Positions 12,501 to 26,116 of a stretch of 64,000 nucleotides of DNA are shown here, in pieces. A model generated the notes under the pieces. That model was not told the DNA's origin. It ran no database searches and worked only from the letters and a program-made list of their open reading frames with translations. The stretch lies in assembly GCF_024679245.1 (NCBI RefSeq), contig NC_090176.1, positions 22,894,546-22,958,545 on the forward strand, written 5' to 3'. Both the position numbers and the translations under genes were made by a program. The number at the start of each line of letters is the position of its first letter. Position 1 is the stretch's first letter. Source of the DNA: Pseudorasbora parva. Lineage: Eukaryota > Chordata > Actinopteri > Cypriniformes > Gobionidae.

Positions 12501-15500
12501 CTGTTTTTACAGTTTGATATATATATATATAAGCACAGTACAACAGTTGATATGTTTGTTGTTTTCTAATCAGGACCCGAAATAGATAAATATTAAGTTC
12601 TTAAGGATTCATCAGTCGGAAATAAATAAATTAAGTTTGAAATTAAAGGTGTGCATGTGAACATATAGCCATTGCGGATTCACTCCCACTCCCAGACCCG
12701 AGATGCTCATCTGCTGCATAATCTCAGAATCCCTCTATATGTTGTCAGATATCTCTTAGTTGACGAGTGGAATTAAGATTATGTGCACATATGACAGAGA
12801 TGTAGGATTATGTGCACATATGTTGGTGTTATGCTTGCACTTTTGTGTTGTGAATACTTATAAGTACAAGTATAACACAAACATATTTCTGTCAGGAACA
12901 TTATCCTCAAAGATGATTGACAATTAACATACAGTTTAGATTGGCGGTATGGTTCCGTTCTGGGCCAGGACTCCCTGCGCATTCATGCAGCCTAACATTG
13001 AGAGCAGAAGAAAAAAAACTTATGGTAAAAAGAACAGAACCAACATAATGTGTTGCAGATATCATTAAAGGGGACATAGCATGACATTTTTACTGCTATA
13101 ATCCAGCCCCTGGTGCATCTACCAACCCAGAAAACTAATAAAAAAGGACAATGCAGGTATTGCCTGAACAAGGGGCAATTCAAGTAAGGTTTTGCTAAAA
13201 ACTTAAAGCTCAGGGATGGATCAGTACCATCTATTTGTGATCCAACTTAAAAGCCAGATGGGAACACAAGTTAAAACAGGTCTAAGTCTGTTCCATCTCC
13301 TTGCAGCATTTAATCTCTGTTTCTGCAGGCATTATTGTCCGAGTCCGGTTTGAACTGAACACCATTGTTATATTGTTGTTGTTGTTGTTGCCGCCTAACT
13401 TATTGAAACTCCGCCCTCTTCTTGAAAGAACAGACAGAGAGCATCAGCTCATTTGCACTTAAAGGGACATACACAAAAACAGTGTTTTTGCTTACCACAA
13501 AAAGTGGCACTTTTTACAGGCTATAGAACGTCATCGTTTAACGTCAATGTCATCGTGGGGTATTTTGAGATAAAACTTCACACACACACTCTGGGGACAT
13601 CAGAGACTTATTTTACATCTTGTGAAAAGGGGCATAATACGTTAGCCTGGCTCCACCCTCCTAAGTACTTTTGCTCAATTTTCATTTTCCTGCAGTATTC
13701 CGTCTGGGATTGCGGTATATTCTCTGGTTTTCTCTGATCAAATTTTAACCGGTCCAATCAGCGAACAGAGGGAGTGACTGAGAACGATGATGATGTGCGC
13801 TACAGTTTATGGATTGAGATGACATATGTCAAGACCAAACGTTAGTAATTGGTTAGTAATCCAGAGTGGCTCTGCGCAGATCCAATTATTTTTAAACTTC
13901 AGTACCCGTCTCCAAGGAAGTTAATGCTTGTCAATGGAGAATGGCCAGGCTCTCTGTACAAATGAAATGTAGGAGTATGTCTCCTTTAATGTCAATATTT
14001 CATGTACAAAATAATTTGGCAATTTAGTCTGAATCAAGGGGATGAAAGGAGGAGCTGGGGATGGAGGAGGGCAAATGAGGTCTGGAGAAACTGATAGTAC
14101 TGAAGGAGCTTATATATATGTATGCTGTGATAGACATCATATTCATATAGGTAAACTTGATCAGTTCACACTCAGCTAATGCAAGCTTGACTAGCGTGAC
14201 CTGCCAGAACTGTCGTGCTTAAACTACATTATAAAGTAGGTGGAGCTGACTTAGACAGCAGTGATAATACACAATCTCTTTGTGATTTCAGACTGAAATC
14301 AAAATCATTATTCAATGAAAATCTTATATTTTTAGTGTTCTGCAGTTGTTGACTAAATCTTTTAATAATTGTTTTCAGTCATTCAAATGAGGCTGAAATA
14401 AAATAAAATAAACTTAATTTAAATGAAAATTAAAAATGCTTTCTTGGCAGCTCATTGAAGTAAACATGTTGAAGTAATAATGCAGTATTATTATATAATG
14501 AAAGCAATAAATACATAAAAATGACATGAGCACTTAACAAAATTACTTAAGCAAACTCAAATTAAAAACTGAAAATGAGAAATGAATGAATGTTATAATA
14601 GTACATAATTTAAAATAACACTGGTTTGGCCAGCTCCATACCCTTATGTAAATAGCCATATGCAAATGAAGTGCATCGTGATTAGGTACCAGACATCATT
14701 GATGGACCATATCTGTATATACACACTTTACGTGAATGAGATTTGAGTTCTGAGTCTTCTGACGCATGAACACACTTGCTGTCAGTCACATTTCATGTTT
14801 CCTGTGCTTTTCAGGAGATAAAGGGCCCATCGTCTCCGCTTAACTCTTCCATCTTTAGAGATCAGCTAACGAGGTCAAGTTCAGAGTAGACATAGGCCAG
14901 TGACTGCTCATTATCTACAAACCACAGGGAGGCAGAGGGTGATAGAGAGAGAGATAAAAGAGCAGCTGCTGTACATCCTCAGGTCATCACTCTGGGTCTG
15001 ACAGCTGCTGCCCATCTGCATCCCTAACATACTCATTCGGTTTCAGACTTAACACTGATGATGCTTATCACAAATGACTGTCTGACTCTACATGAGACTC
15101 AGAAGAAGACTCATTGAGTTCAGAATCTTAATGCTTCAAAAAAACAAAACAAAAACATTCATGCAATTCAACCTGTCTTTTCTGTTTCTATGCACGAATT
15201 CAATGTAACTTTCTGCTAATGTAGGGCTCCCTCTAGTGGATTTAACAGTGAAGTAGTGTTCAGGTCTTTAGGCATTTTTATTTTTTTATTTTTGCTTAAA
15301 TTGAAAAGATAATTTTCATTGGCTCAATAGAAATAAAGGAATTATTTTGTCAGCAGGTCAACTGTGTGGCATGTTTTTAAAGTAATTTTAAAATAGATCA
15401 CTCTGATAATAGTAAGAGCATAAGATAATAGAGCTATTACCTGCAGTCCCTACTACAGATTCATTTACAAGAAATCCTTTGTTCTAACGTGGTTTTTTTT

Positions 15501-18500
15501 TGCCTGTTTTCCGGTGTTACCTGTAGGCCTCTAGAGACCTGGTTTGCTTCCTGCAGCTGGATCATGTTAATATTTACTTGGGTCAGGACTACCGCAGCAA
15601 GTATAAAGCCCCAACTGACTACTGCATGGTCCTGAAGGTGAGTTACAGCAAACATCTTTGTGCATTGTATCAGACATTCTATTTTAAGCAGTCTAAAAAG
15701 CATTCACTCAAAGCATCAAAAGCATTCAAAGTTTTCATTCCTCATAGACCTTTTGGGAGCAGACGTAACGGTTATGTGTGCACAGAAAAACAGTGGTAAC
15801 AAGTGGAGGAAAATGGGCAAAATCCACTGAATAAGAGGACAAAAAAGTCTTGTTGTGCCTTTGGATATCAGAATCGGATTTATATTTTTATGGAATACTG
15901 TGATCGAAGACGTTCTTTAAAACTCTACGTTTAAGATTGCAAGCCACAAACTGGACTGATGAAACCTGTGATGATTAGTCTATTAAATCATGATTTAGAT
16001 GTAAACAATAGGTCTACATCATATTCACATATGCAGTTATTTGGGGATGTTATGTACTAGCACTACAGTTACAGCATGAAATAATATTTAAACCTATAAT
16101 ATTTCACATTGAACAACATTTATAACGCATACCACTCACAATTTGCGAGTTTATATCAGTTTTGAGGGGGAAGAAACTCTGGGATATACAAAAATTGTGG
16201 GATATAAACTAGCAATTCTGAGGAAAAGAAAAATGCACAAAAGTTTATATGTTGCAATTCTGATTTTTATTCTCCGAACTGCGAGATATAAACTCAGAAT
16301 TGCGAGGGAAAAAATCAGAATTGTGAGATATAAAATTGAAATTACCTTTATTATTCTTTTATTCCGTGGCTTCCATAGATTGCTACTGCAGAATTGTCAT
16401 TTTCTGTCTCCAGGTAGGCTCGTCCACAAAAACATCATCGCTGTTAACACCCATATAAGGAAAAGGATATTTTAAAGCCATGTGTTCTTAAAAATGCATT
16501 TACTTAAATGACAACAGAGTTATTTGAAAGTAGTGAAAAAAGAAAAAGAAAAAAAGCTTTTATCCTTGCATATCTTTATCATAAGCTACTTGAATTGTCA
16601 GCGATAAGAGGTTTTTGTCAGAAAATGTTTAAAGTGCTGGGATCTGCAAAAGCCAGATCACAGTCTGCATTACAATTTACAAATCTAGACTGAACGACAT
16701 GTTTTTTTCAGCTTGTGCAGATGCCCTCAGAGGGAAATCAGCCACAGAAGTGAGATAAACATAAATAAAAACTGTTTTTGGTCAGTGTTTGGCTTTCTTT
16801 TGAACTTGTCTGACCTCATATAGGTCTCGTGTAGCCAGATTTTTGAGTAGCATAAAGGGTTTACCACTTTGCCGTTTATTCGTGTGAAGAACCGCCTATT
16901 TAGACAGGAAGAGTCTGTCTGACAAACCATTTTGAAGCACTTTTTGTTGTTGTTTTTAACTTGTATTTAGAGATGGGTTATCTAAAATGCTTGATACCAC
17001 AATATTATACCAGCATGGAAAATGTCATTGAAAATATGATGTCATATCATTCACTGATGCAAGTTTTGCAAAGAAGTGTTTATTGTGTCAAACTGATAGT
17101 TTCTAAACTGGTGCACCAGTGCAACCCCGACTCTAGCAAATTGCATAAAGGCCTATCAATCAGTTTGAAACATTTTTAGGTAATCAAGTTTTGTGTTTCA
17201 GAAATTGAGTGAATGAACTGTAGGCGGTCTGTGGGAGAGCCAAACGATTATAGTTTGATGCATGGAAATGCGCTGATATGTCTTTGACAGTACTGATATG
17301 AGGATATTAAACTATTGCTATATGCTTTCCAGAAATACAATAAATGCATCGAGAGGTAATGTCTTTGATTTCCTCCCACAGCACCCTCAGATTCAGAAGA
17401 AATCACAGTACATCAAGTATCTGTGCTGTGACGATGTCAGAACACTGCATCAGTGGGTCAACGGAATACGCATTGCTAAGGTAATATCTTGTTATAATGA
17501 CATCCCCCTGCTTAGTGTATAATCTAATATGTATGCATGTATAATATATGTATAATGCTAGGTTTTGTGGCTAAATCTATGTGATTTCTAATGCAGTATG
17601 GCAAGCAGCTGTATGTGAACTACCAGGAAGCTATGAGACGCACAGAGGCTGCTCATGATTGGTCCTCCCTGTCCAGCTCCAGTATCAAGTCTGGATCGAG
17701 CTCCTCCAGTCTACCAGGTGAGTTCAGCAATGCACAAGCAGAAATATAGGTAACCTGAGATATGAGGCAGTACTTGATGTTTACTGTCTATAAGACAGAT
17801 TATTGGGATTCTATGTTCACCTCTTTACTCAACTTTTGATACATTATATTTTTTTTGCCTATAGAATCTCAATCCAACCACTCCAGCCAATCAGACAGTG
17901 GCGTGTCAGAGACTACATCCTCTGGTCATGTGCGCTCTCAGAGTGTGGTCAGCTCCATCTTCTCTGAGGCCTGGAAGAGAGGCAATCAGTCAGATGAACC
18001 CAAGGTGACCATTGAAGAAATTAATTTTAAATCTTTACTTGCTCTGCTTCGTTCCGCTTCTGTTTCTTCAATCATGGTGTCATTGTTATATCCTAATCCA
18101 TTTGAAGAAGAAAAAATCAGTTGTTTCCATTATTATACTTTATGTAAGCTATACAGTACAAGAGGCCATTGTGCATCACTACATTGTGAATTCAGTCATG
18201 GCTGAATGGCATTGTTAGGAACGACACAAAGTATGTTCGTTTATTTGTATAGCACACTAAAAACCTGAAAGAACAAATGCATACTCCAAACGAAAGGAAA
18301 ACAATAAGGCTTATTTTGGTTTGATGGCATCAGTGTTTTAATTGTAGGTCCAATTTACTTAAATTGTAATACTCAGAGGACGAGGACAATCTGAGTCACA
18401 ATAAAGATCCTTTACGTGATTGTGGGACAACACACTCATGTCGCACAGTCCCCAGTCATATTCCATTGTAATTGGTCCCCTCTCTGTTTGTCTACCCAGG

Positions 18501-21252
18501 ATGAGAATGTCAAGTCTGGAAAGGCTATACACTGGTGGGGATTGAGGTTAGGAGTGTGGTAACACCTCACACTCTAGCCATTTATATTTGATATAATCCT
18601 CACATGTGAACCTCTAAGGCAACTAACCACTGATATGATGTGTGTGGCGGGCGGCTCATCTCGGTTATTTTTGTGAATGTTGGGTAATTGGGGACTGGTG
18701 TAAGACACCTGTTGTAATAGTTTGTGTTAACTCTTAACTGACAGTGCACTGGTGTTGTATTTTAAATAACCTGTTACTTAATGGTTGGAGTGTTTTTGGT
18801 TTGGTGTGTGTTATCAATGGGACATATTCTCAGAGAAGGTAAGCACAACAGGAAAAGGGATTAACTCCTCCTTTGTGATGCACATACTGAATTGCAGTTG
18901 TCTTAATTGGTGATTTTTAGATTGAACTCAATTAACTGACTTTGTAAGAACAAAAGTGTCTGAGTTTGAAAGAACAGATCTCGATACTAACAGTTATTGG
19001 TTTCTCCAATAAGACTTTATAACATTTAATGTCATTTCACTCTTTTAATTGCACTGTCTGCTGAATATCTTCTTGCACACTACTAATAAATACATATCAT
19101 TCAACAACCTGTTTTAATTAAACGATTTTTGTCATATCCACAGATGAGAATGGATGGCCCACCAACACACCCTGCTAGAGCTTCTTACCCTCTACAACTT
19201 CCCCAGTCTATCCAGTCTCGTAGCAGCTATAGCGGTGTGTCCCCAGTGTCCCCTTCCTCGCCCCCATCTCCACCACCGCCACCTCCACCACCTCCCCCAC
19301 TCCCCAACCCCACGCACCACTCTACCCCGATTAAGTTCACAAAATACAGCACCCTGGCTAGGCTGCAAAATATCTCCCAGGCTCCAAATCATTACAAACA
19401 GACCCCCTTATTGGTAGTACAGCAGCAACCTATTCCCCCTACGCCACCTGCACAGTGTCTCAAACCTGTTCTGAATAATTTGGCAGAAACTGCCAACAGT
19501 GATCCTCCGCCCCCACCACCACCTCCTCCTCCAGAGATGCCAGTGCCAGGGTCAGCCATGGCTGTGTTGAAGCACGCCCCTCTCAGCCCCCACTACGCTC
19601 CCCCTCCACCTCTAGAGGAAGACCAGCTGCCACCACCCTCTCACGTACACAGTAATGGCTACTTGCCTCCACCACCACCCCCAGAACAGTTGAAATACCC
19701 ACCTCCCCTCAGCACCAATGGCCTCCAGCAGTTCTTAGCACAGAAGTTCCCTAATATGGCCTATGACTTCTCATCTGTCCAGCAAGATGAAGAGCCCCCT
19801 CCACCACCTCCAATGTGTTTCTCTCTGCCATCTCATCATTCAGGTCCACTTGCCCCACCTAAAACCTTTACTGGTGGGTTTCCACCCCAAACCGCTCCAA
19901 AACCTGGCCATGGCATTTCCCCCGTTTCCCCTGTGCCACCTTCTCTGTCTCCAACTCCTTCGGCCACCATGAAGAAACAGCAGAGTCTGTCCAGTGGTCA
20001 CAGTCCCAATCAACCTCCACCGACCCTTCCAAAGCAATATAGCCTTTCTTCCAAAGCTCCATCTGTATCTGCCCCCATCTCTCCCACCCAATCACTTGTA
20101 AAGCAGATTGTAAACCAGTTCCCTGACACTCTTGATAGCTCCAAATGTCCCATATCTCCTCCTGTGGTAAAAACCAAACCAAAATGGCAACCAGGTGGGC
20201 AGGCTCAACCACAATCTCCCGAATTTCCTCCACCTCCACCAGAGAGTACCCTTGAATTCCCTCCACCTCCTGCTCCAAGCCCACCTCCTGCCCCACAGCC
20301 TTCTAGCAAGGTGGGATCACCAATTAAGAAGTCCCCATCAACATCATCAAATTCTTCTACTGGTTCAGGAGGGAAAAAACCACCTCCAACCCCACAGCGC
20401 AACTCCAGCGTGAAATCCACCTCTTCTGTTGAGTACCAGGAGTCCAAGAAAGTGGAGGATCTGGTCAGCATGTTTGCCCAAACTAGTCAAGCCCCACCCA
20501 GTTCCTTTTCAACTCCATCCTCTACAACAGGATCACCTTCCAAGGAGTCTTCTGCAGGACCTCGGGCCCCACCAAAACCAGGCAAGATCAACTTGGCTAA
20601 TCTGCCACTGGCTCTCCAGGGGAAGCAAGGTCAATATCACCAGTCCAGCTCAGACTTCCCCTCCCCTCCTCTAGAGTGTGAATTTCCCCCTCCACCGCCA
20701 GACTCAGAACTCCTGCCTCCTCCACCTCTCCCATCAGAACTGCACACTGGGGCTCCCAAAGTGGCTGTGGTGAACCCTCAACCCCAGCTCTCCTCCAGCT
20801 CCACTTCCTCATGGAAACAGAGCTCCTTGAAGAAAGCACCGCCTCTGTCTATGCATCGCCGCAGCAGTGGCCCACCCGAGCCACTTGCCCTTTCTCCACC
20901 TCCTCAACAGATGCCTCTGTCCTCTTTTAACTCTCAGATACCACCAACATCCCCCAAGGCAAATCTGTCCATCCAGCCCAACTTTCTGGAAGACCTCAAC
21001 AGAACTCTCAAAAGGAAGTCCATGACTCGACATGGCTCCCTCACCTCCTCACGAATCTCAGCCAAGCTGGAGCCAGTAGCCACCATGGACGATATGGCCC
21101 TTCCGCCCCCTCCTCCAGAGCTGCTGCTGGGCCAGCAGAAAAAGGGCGGATATACGAGCGCCAACATCTCAGGCTATGCAACATTACGGCGGGGTCCTCC
21201 GCCGGCTCCACCCAAACGGGACCAAAACACTAAACTGACAAGCGATTGGTAG
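3385..21252 (+). CDS. raph1: raph1 (lamellipodin), 3' nine coding exons, 5' end missing
   Basis: The gene encodes an MRL-family adaptor (Ras-association, PH and proline-rich regions). The family recruits Ena/VASP to the leading edge and promotes lamellipodia. Exons seen are 3385-3544, 9194-9315, 10853-10918, 11041-11184, 15527-15637, 17382-17480, 17597-17717, 17865-18004 and 19144-21252. All have GT-AG borders and the phases join without a break, giving about 1023 residues. The order is RA-domain end, linker helix, PH domain, serine-rich linker, then a 702-residue proline-rich tail ending in a conserved GYATLRRG...SDW C-terminus. Length and order fit RAPH1 (about 1250 aa in human); the PH exons and C-terminus match RAPH1 better than the shorter paralogue APBB1IP/RIAM. 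The missing N-terminus (about 270 aa, coiled coil) should lie upstream. Whether this is the a or b teleost copy cannot be told. Confidence 0.96.
3783..4215 (-). repeat. dispersed cyprinid repeat, minus orientation
   Basis: It reads as a reverse copy of the repeat seen at 4977-6790 and 9410-10270. Shared blocks are the reverse forms of ctatgcatcaaagaatcctg and cttgagcaccaaatcatcat, and of the catgtgacactaaagactggag stretch. Non-coding. Confidence 0.6.
5092..5618. mobile_element. TAGCCT-family non-autonomous element, copy 1
   Basis: Begins TAGCCTGACAAGCCAGACCC and ends TCTAGATTTCTAGGCTA. It is flanked by a perfect 9-bp repeat GTAAAAAAC (5083-5091 and 5619-5627). The open frame inside has no known domain. 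Confidence 0.8.
6206..6717. mobile_element. TAGCCT-family non-autonomous element, copy 2
   Basis: Same termini and internal sequence as copy 1 (TAGCCTGACAAGCCAGACCC ... TTTCTAGGCTA). Flanks ATATCCTTG and ACATCCTTG agree at 8 of 9 bases. It sits in the same host repeat as copy 1. Confidence 0.78.
7861..8374. mobile_element. TTAA-flanked inverted-repeat element (AGGGGTGGTT family)
   Basis: Ends AGGGGTGGTT and AACCACCCCT, flanked by TTAA at 7857-7860 and 8375-8378. It interrupts an older repeat: ...cataacattaa before it continues as ...ggttgaaccactgaatcac after it. That joined order is mirrored at 7590-7620. Confidence 0.75.
9194..9315 (+). CDS. raph1: raph1 exon: RA domain end and RA-PH linker
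   Basis: It encodes [17 protein letters not shown]...KNPQ, the conserved segment that continues the RA domain into the RA-PH linker helix in MRL proteins. The acceptor is ttttccag and the donor GTAATG. The intron before it (3545-9193) is filled with repeats. Confidence 0.95.
9410..10270 (+). repeat. dispersed cyprinid repeat with TTAAAGGGATAGTTC insertion
   Basis: Starts actactgttcaaaagttatt and ends near aatgcatccttgctaaat. A half copy of the TTAAAGGGATAGTTCACCC repeat lies at about 9664-9790. All within a raph1 intron. Confidence 0.6.
10853..10918 (+). CDS. raph1: raph1 exon: linker between RA and PH
   Basis: A 22-codon exon ([20 protein letters not shown]...) in phase 0 on both sides. 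The acceptor is tttcctcag and the donor GTGAGG. It belongs to the rigid linker that makes RA-PH a single structural unit in this family. Confidence 0.94.
11041..11184 (+). CDS. raph1: raph1 exon: first half of PH domain
   Basis: A 48-codon exon with [20 protein letters not shown] and [10 protein letters not shown]. The [12 protein letters not shown] stretch is the basic beta1-beta2 part of the PH domain that contacts phosphoinositides. Only 122 bp separate it from the previous exon. The acceptor is gagcag and the donor GTCAGT. Confidence 0.96.
11790..12375. repeat. dispersed repeat also present at 36436-36600
   Basis: The block tcttgagtattt...tagagtagtattg...gtctttagttttattat...gggcggagctaaag is shared in the same orientation with 36436-36600. 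An (AC)n tract at 11753-11774 precedes it. No coding potential. Confidence 0.6.
13069..13985. mobile_element. TTAA-flanked inverted-repeat element (AGGGGACATA family)
   Basis: The left end AGGGGACATAGCATGACAT and the right end (reverse) AGGAGACATACTCCTACAT are flanked by TTAA on both sides. It is about 0.9 kb, contains GTTGTTGTT repeats near 13372, and has no transposase. Confidence 0.65.
13990..15526. other. raph1 intron DNA, nothing recognised
   Basis: AT-rich intron without exons or clear element ends. Short A-rich and TATATATG tracts are present. Confidence 0.4.
15527..15637 (+). CDS. raph1: raph1 exon: central PH domain
   Basis: A 37-codon exon encoding [15 protein letters not shown]...CMVLK, the middle beta strands of the PH domain. 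The acceptor is acctgtag and the donor GTGAGT, in phase 0 on both sides. Confidence 0.96.
16143..16355. repeat. degenerate minisatellite (AATTGCGAGATATAAACTC type)
   Basis: About 20-25 bp units such as gaactgcgagatataaactc, gaattgcgaggg and gaattgtgagatataaaat recur with drift. The open frame across it is a by-product of the repeat. Confidence 0.7.
17382..17480 (+). CDS. raph1: raph1 exon: PH domain C-terminal helix
   Basis: A 33-codon exon encoding [18 protein letters not shown] through [11 protein letters not shown]. It includes the C-terminal PH helix with its invariant tryptophan (LHQW). The acceptor is cccacag and the donor GTAATA. Confidence 0.96.
17597..17717 (+). CDS. raph1: raph1 exon: post-PH serine-rich linker
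   Basis: Encodes [15 protein letters not shown] followed by a serine run ([18 protein letters not shown]). It ends with one nucleotide of a codon (G), completed by the next exon (GAA). Confidence 0.95.
17865..18004 (+). CDS. raph1: raph1 exon: SQSDSGVS linker
   Basis: Encodes [18 protein letters not shown] through [13 protein letters not shown]. It resembles the human RAPH1 segment between the PH domain and the proline-rich tail. It ends in phase 0 at AAG|GTGACC and joins in frame to the last exon. It could instead join the candidate exon at 18500. Confidence 0.94.
18500..18562 (+). CDS. candidate alternative last exon of raph1
   Basis: A strong acceptor (a long C/T tract ending tctacccag) precedes an open frame in the phase needed after the 17865-18004 exon. 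It reads [20 protein letters not shown] and then TAA. Use would end the protein right after the SQSDSGVS linker, giving a short lamellipodin without the Ena/VASP-binding tail. An internal GAG|GTTAGG donor also exists, but splicing it to the last exon would give an immediate TGA. No AATAAA was seen in the following 250 bp. Mammalian RAPH1 has short isoforms, but I cannot confirm that this exon is homologous to theirs. Confidence 0.4.
   Translation, partial: DENVKSGKAIHWWGLRLGVW
19144..21252 (+). CDS. raph1: raph1 last exon: proline-rich Ena/VASP- and SH3-binding tail
   Basis: A single 702-codon exon with acceptor atccacag and stop TAG at 21250. Long proline runs alternate with EVH1-type sites: EFPPPPPES near 20220, EFPPPPAPS near 20255, EFPPPPPDS near 20685, plus LPPPPP-type variants near 19668 and 21100. 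[18 protein letters not shown] and PPPAPPKRD are SH3-type ligands. The C-terminus (NRTLKRKS...[32 protein letters not shown]) matches vertebrate RAPH1. The tail recruits Ena/VASP and SH3 partners to the membrane. Overlapping open frames in this exon are compositional shadows. Confidence 0.97.
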   Translation: MRMDGPPTHPARASYPLQLPQSIQSRSSYSGVSPVSPSSPPSPPPPPPPPPPLPNPTHHSTPIKFTKYSTLARLQNISQAPNHYKQTPLLVVQQQPIPPTPPAQCLKPVLNNLAETANSDPPPPPPPPPPEMPVPGSAMAVLKHAPLSPHYAPPPPLEEDQLPPPSHVHSNGYLPPPPPPEQLKYPPPLSTNGLQQFLAQKFPNMAYDFSSVQQDEEPPPPPPMCFSLPSHHSGPLAPPKTFTGGFPPQTAPKPGHGISPVSPVPPSLSPTPSATMKKQQSLSSGHSPNQPPPTLPKQYSLSSKAPSVSAPISPTQSLVKQIVNQFPDTLDSSKCPISPPVVKTKPKWQPGGQAQPQSPEFPPPPPESTLEFPPPPAPSPPPAPQPSSKVGSPIKKSPSTSSNSSTGSGGKKPPPTPQRNSSVKSTSSVEYQESKKVEDLVSMFAQTSQAPPSSFSTPSSTTGSPSKESSAGPRAPPKPGKINLANLPLALQGKQGQYHQSSSDFPSPPLECEFPPPPPDSELLPPPPLPSELHTGAPKVAVVNPQPQLSSSSTSSWKQSSLKKAPPLSMHRRSSGPPEPLALSPPPQQMPLSSFNSQIPPTSPKANLSIQPNFLEDLNRTLKRKSMTRHGSLTSSRISAKLEPVATMDDMALPPPPPELLLGQQKKGGYTSANISGYATLRRGPPPAPPKRDQNTKLTSDW

Positions 21253-22372
21253 TTGGGACGTGCAGTTTGGATATGCTACTTTCCTTTTCCACTCTGTTTA
21301 TCTTCAACGGCTGAAATGTCTGCATTCAAAATACTAATTTTAACCCCAGATTATAGCCACAAGATGAAAAAGCCAAACCATCTATAACATAAGCTTCTCT
21401 GCGTGTTTGTGTCGCTTTGCTATTAAGTGTAGCAGATATAAAACAATTCTGAGATAAAGAGACTGACGTTATTATAGGTACTGCATGGACACTGCTGTGA
21501 GGAAAGGGGCTAATGTATATGTATAAAAAATATATATATGTGGAACTCTGGGGTGGGAGGGAACTTGTACTTTTTTTATATGAAATTATTTAATACCTGA
21601 AATATATTCTTATTTTAAAGTTTAGTTTTGAAACCCTTGACTGTAAACGTTAAACGTGAATAGAAAATCAGGGTTGTTGAACCGATGCTTGTGTGTGTGT
21701 GTGTGCGTGCGCGCACTTTGTCTGAGTGATTTGGTTGATCCACTCTCAGAAAAATAGTGAGGGCCTGGTAATAATGCCCCCCTTGCTTGTCATTAGATGT
21801 GCAAATCCCAATGTGGGAATTGCAATGGTGTAGCATACATTCTAAATGAAGTATTCTACCAAATTTTCCACGTTTAATTTAAATGGTTTTTGAACCTTCC
21901 ACTAAAATGTCAAGAAAGAAAAAACATTGTTATTGATAAATCTGTTATGTTGTGTCGCTGTGGACCCTTACTTTTCATGAAGATGTCCAAATTTTACAAC
22001 GATGAAAATGAGCCCGTTACCACTTGAGTATAGCTTGGTGTGTAACTGGTCTGTATCTGGAATCGGATGTGCTGTCTGTTTATATTGGTTACATTGCGAT
22101 CTATCTGTACATACAGCTGCAGTTCCTGACTTTATCAATGTGCGTTAGCTCTGCATGGGTGAACACACAGTAGGAAGTGATGTCGTTCTCCTTATTTTGA
22201 CCTATGTCTACACACAGTGCTGTATTAATGTGTCACATATCTGGAACATCTATTTCTCATGTCACGGCGATGTCAAAATGTACTGACATTAATTTAGCAT
22301 GCATGCTTCCATTGTATGGTTGCCTAAGATTGCACACTTTGTTGGGTTTTAGGATCATAGCCACAAAATAAA
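21253..22372 (+). other. raph1: raph1 3' UTR (approximate)
   Basis: Non-coding sequence after the TAG, with a (TG)n tract near 21690. AATAAA lies at 22367-22372, and further AATAAA copies at about 22507 and 22820 could extend the transcript. The true end was not determined. The tail points toward the spp2 3' end about 0.7 kb away. Confidence 0.6.
22367..22372 (+). terminator. putative raph1 poly(A) signal AATAAA
   Basis: Canonical hexamer (ccacAAAATAAAagg) 1.1 kb after the stop codon. Several alternatives follow within 500 bp. Confidence 0.4.
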
Positions 22373-23155
22373 AGGTGTCATGTCAAGTTTGCTTGACTTG
22401 TTACAATGCAAAAAAATCACTGTGTGCCTACTCTCATTATCATCCATCTAGCAAACTTAAATGTGTAGGTTGAGAAAATGTGTACCTGTTGGTTTTACAT
22501 CTAAAAAATAAAATAAAAAGTTTTTTAATAATATGAAAACAAAAAAAAAACGTATTCCTTAAACATGGCAGTGAAATGTTGAAACAGATCTTTTTACAGG
22601 GAGAAATACAGAGCTAATGCGGTTTCTTAAAGTCAGGAACCTTTAGTTAAATAAATGGGGAAGTAAATGTCTGTTACATTTAAACTGAACAATATAAATG
22701 TGTAAATCACACGGAATGTTGTCCAAGTTCTTGTTATTTTGATGGTTCTTTATCATATTAAAAGCTTATTATGGTAAACCCTCTGATTTACAATGAATAA
22801 CAAGGATAGTCCTTTATGGACCATGGAATAAACTTTATAATACATGCATACGGTTTTAAAATATACACTTAAGTGTTGCACAAGTTTATGTGAGTGATTA
22901 AACTGTAAAGGAATGTTTCTTGGGAAGAATGTTACTCAAGACATTACGGCTATACCACAGCAATTAACTACTAGGCCTAAAATTATTTCATAACAGGCAG
23001 TCCTTGTGTGTTTACCACAGAAATGTGCACATAGAAATAAGGAAATGATTATAGTATTTTCTTGGTTGAAAATGCATCTTGTTTAAATTACAACAGGTTA
23101 TTGGTTTGAAGCATCAAAGAGGTCGGTCTCTCTGTTTTAATAACATTTTATGAAA

Positions 23156-25714
<2,559 letters not shown>

Positions 25715-25830
25715 TTTTCTTTCCTTATTTTCTTTATTTCTTTGGTAACTCGCTTCTGTTCTTTCTATGTGAATATTTTCATGCAGTTTTCAGTTAACAA
25801 TCTTCCAAAGATGCGATGTTGCAAGCCCTG
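25715..25830 (-). promoter_or_regulatory. probable spp2 5' UTR and proximal promoter
   Basis: Sequence directly upstream of the spp2 ATG. It contains a GTTAAC core at 25793-25798, about 80 bp before the ATG, which resembles an HNF1 half-site. That would suit a liver-expressed gene, but it is a weak motif match and no clear TATA box was seen. Confidence 0.2.
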
Positions 25831-26116
25831 CCTTGAATTTAACCTCAAATGAAATGCTTTTGCAGTTTTAATTGAACTCTTCATATGCCTGCGGACATTG
25901 TGATTTACGGTATGAAAATGCTAGATGATTATTTCACAATGTCTGTATGTGGTGGTAAATGTGGCACAGGTTTTAGGGAGCAGTGGCTTCTGAATGCAGA
26001 GCCAGTAGGTGTGTTCAACTTAAAATCGGTTTGCGCAGCGCCGTCAAACAAACACGCTGAGGCTGAATCCAAAAGGGCATTATTTGAAGGGGACAGCCAT
26101 AGTGTAGTGTCCAGTA

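Noticed and set aside
18500..18546. Use of the GAG|GTTAGG donor as an internal cassette exon of raph1
   Set aside because: Joining it to the last exon gives an immediate stop (AG|A TGA). Only the read-through terminal-exon version makes a sensible product.
19154..21167. Many overlapping open frames on both strands in the raph1 last exon
   Set aside because: They are shadows of the proline-rich codon composition. Only the frame joined to the upstream exons has the conserved RAPH1 C-terminus.
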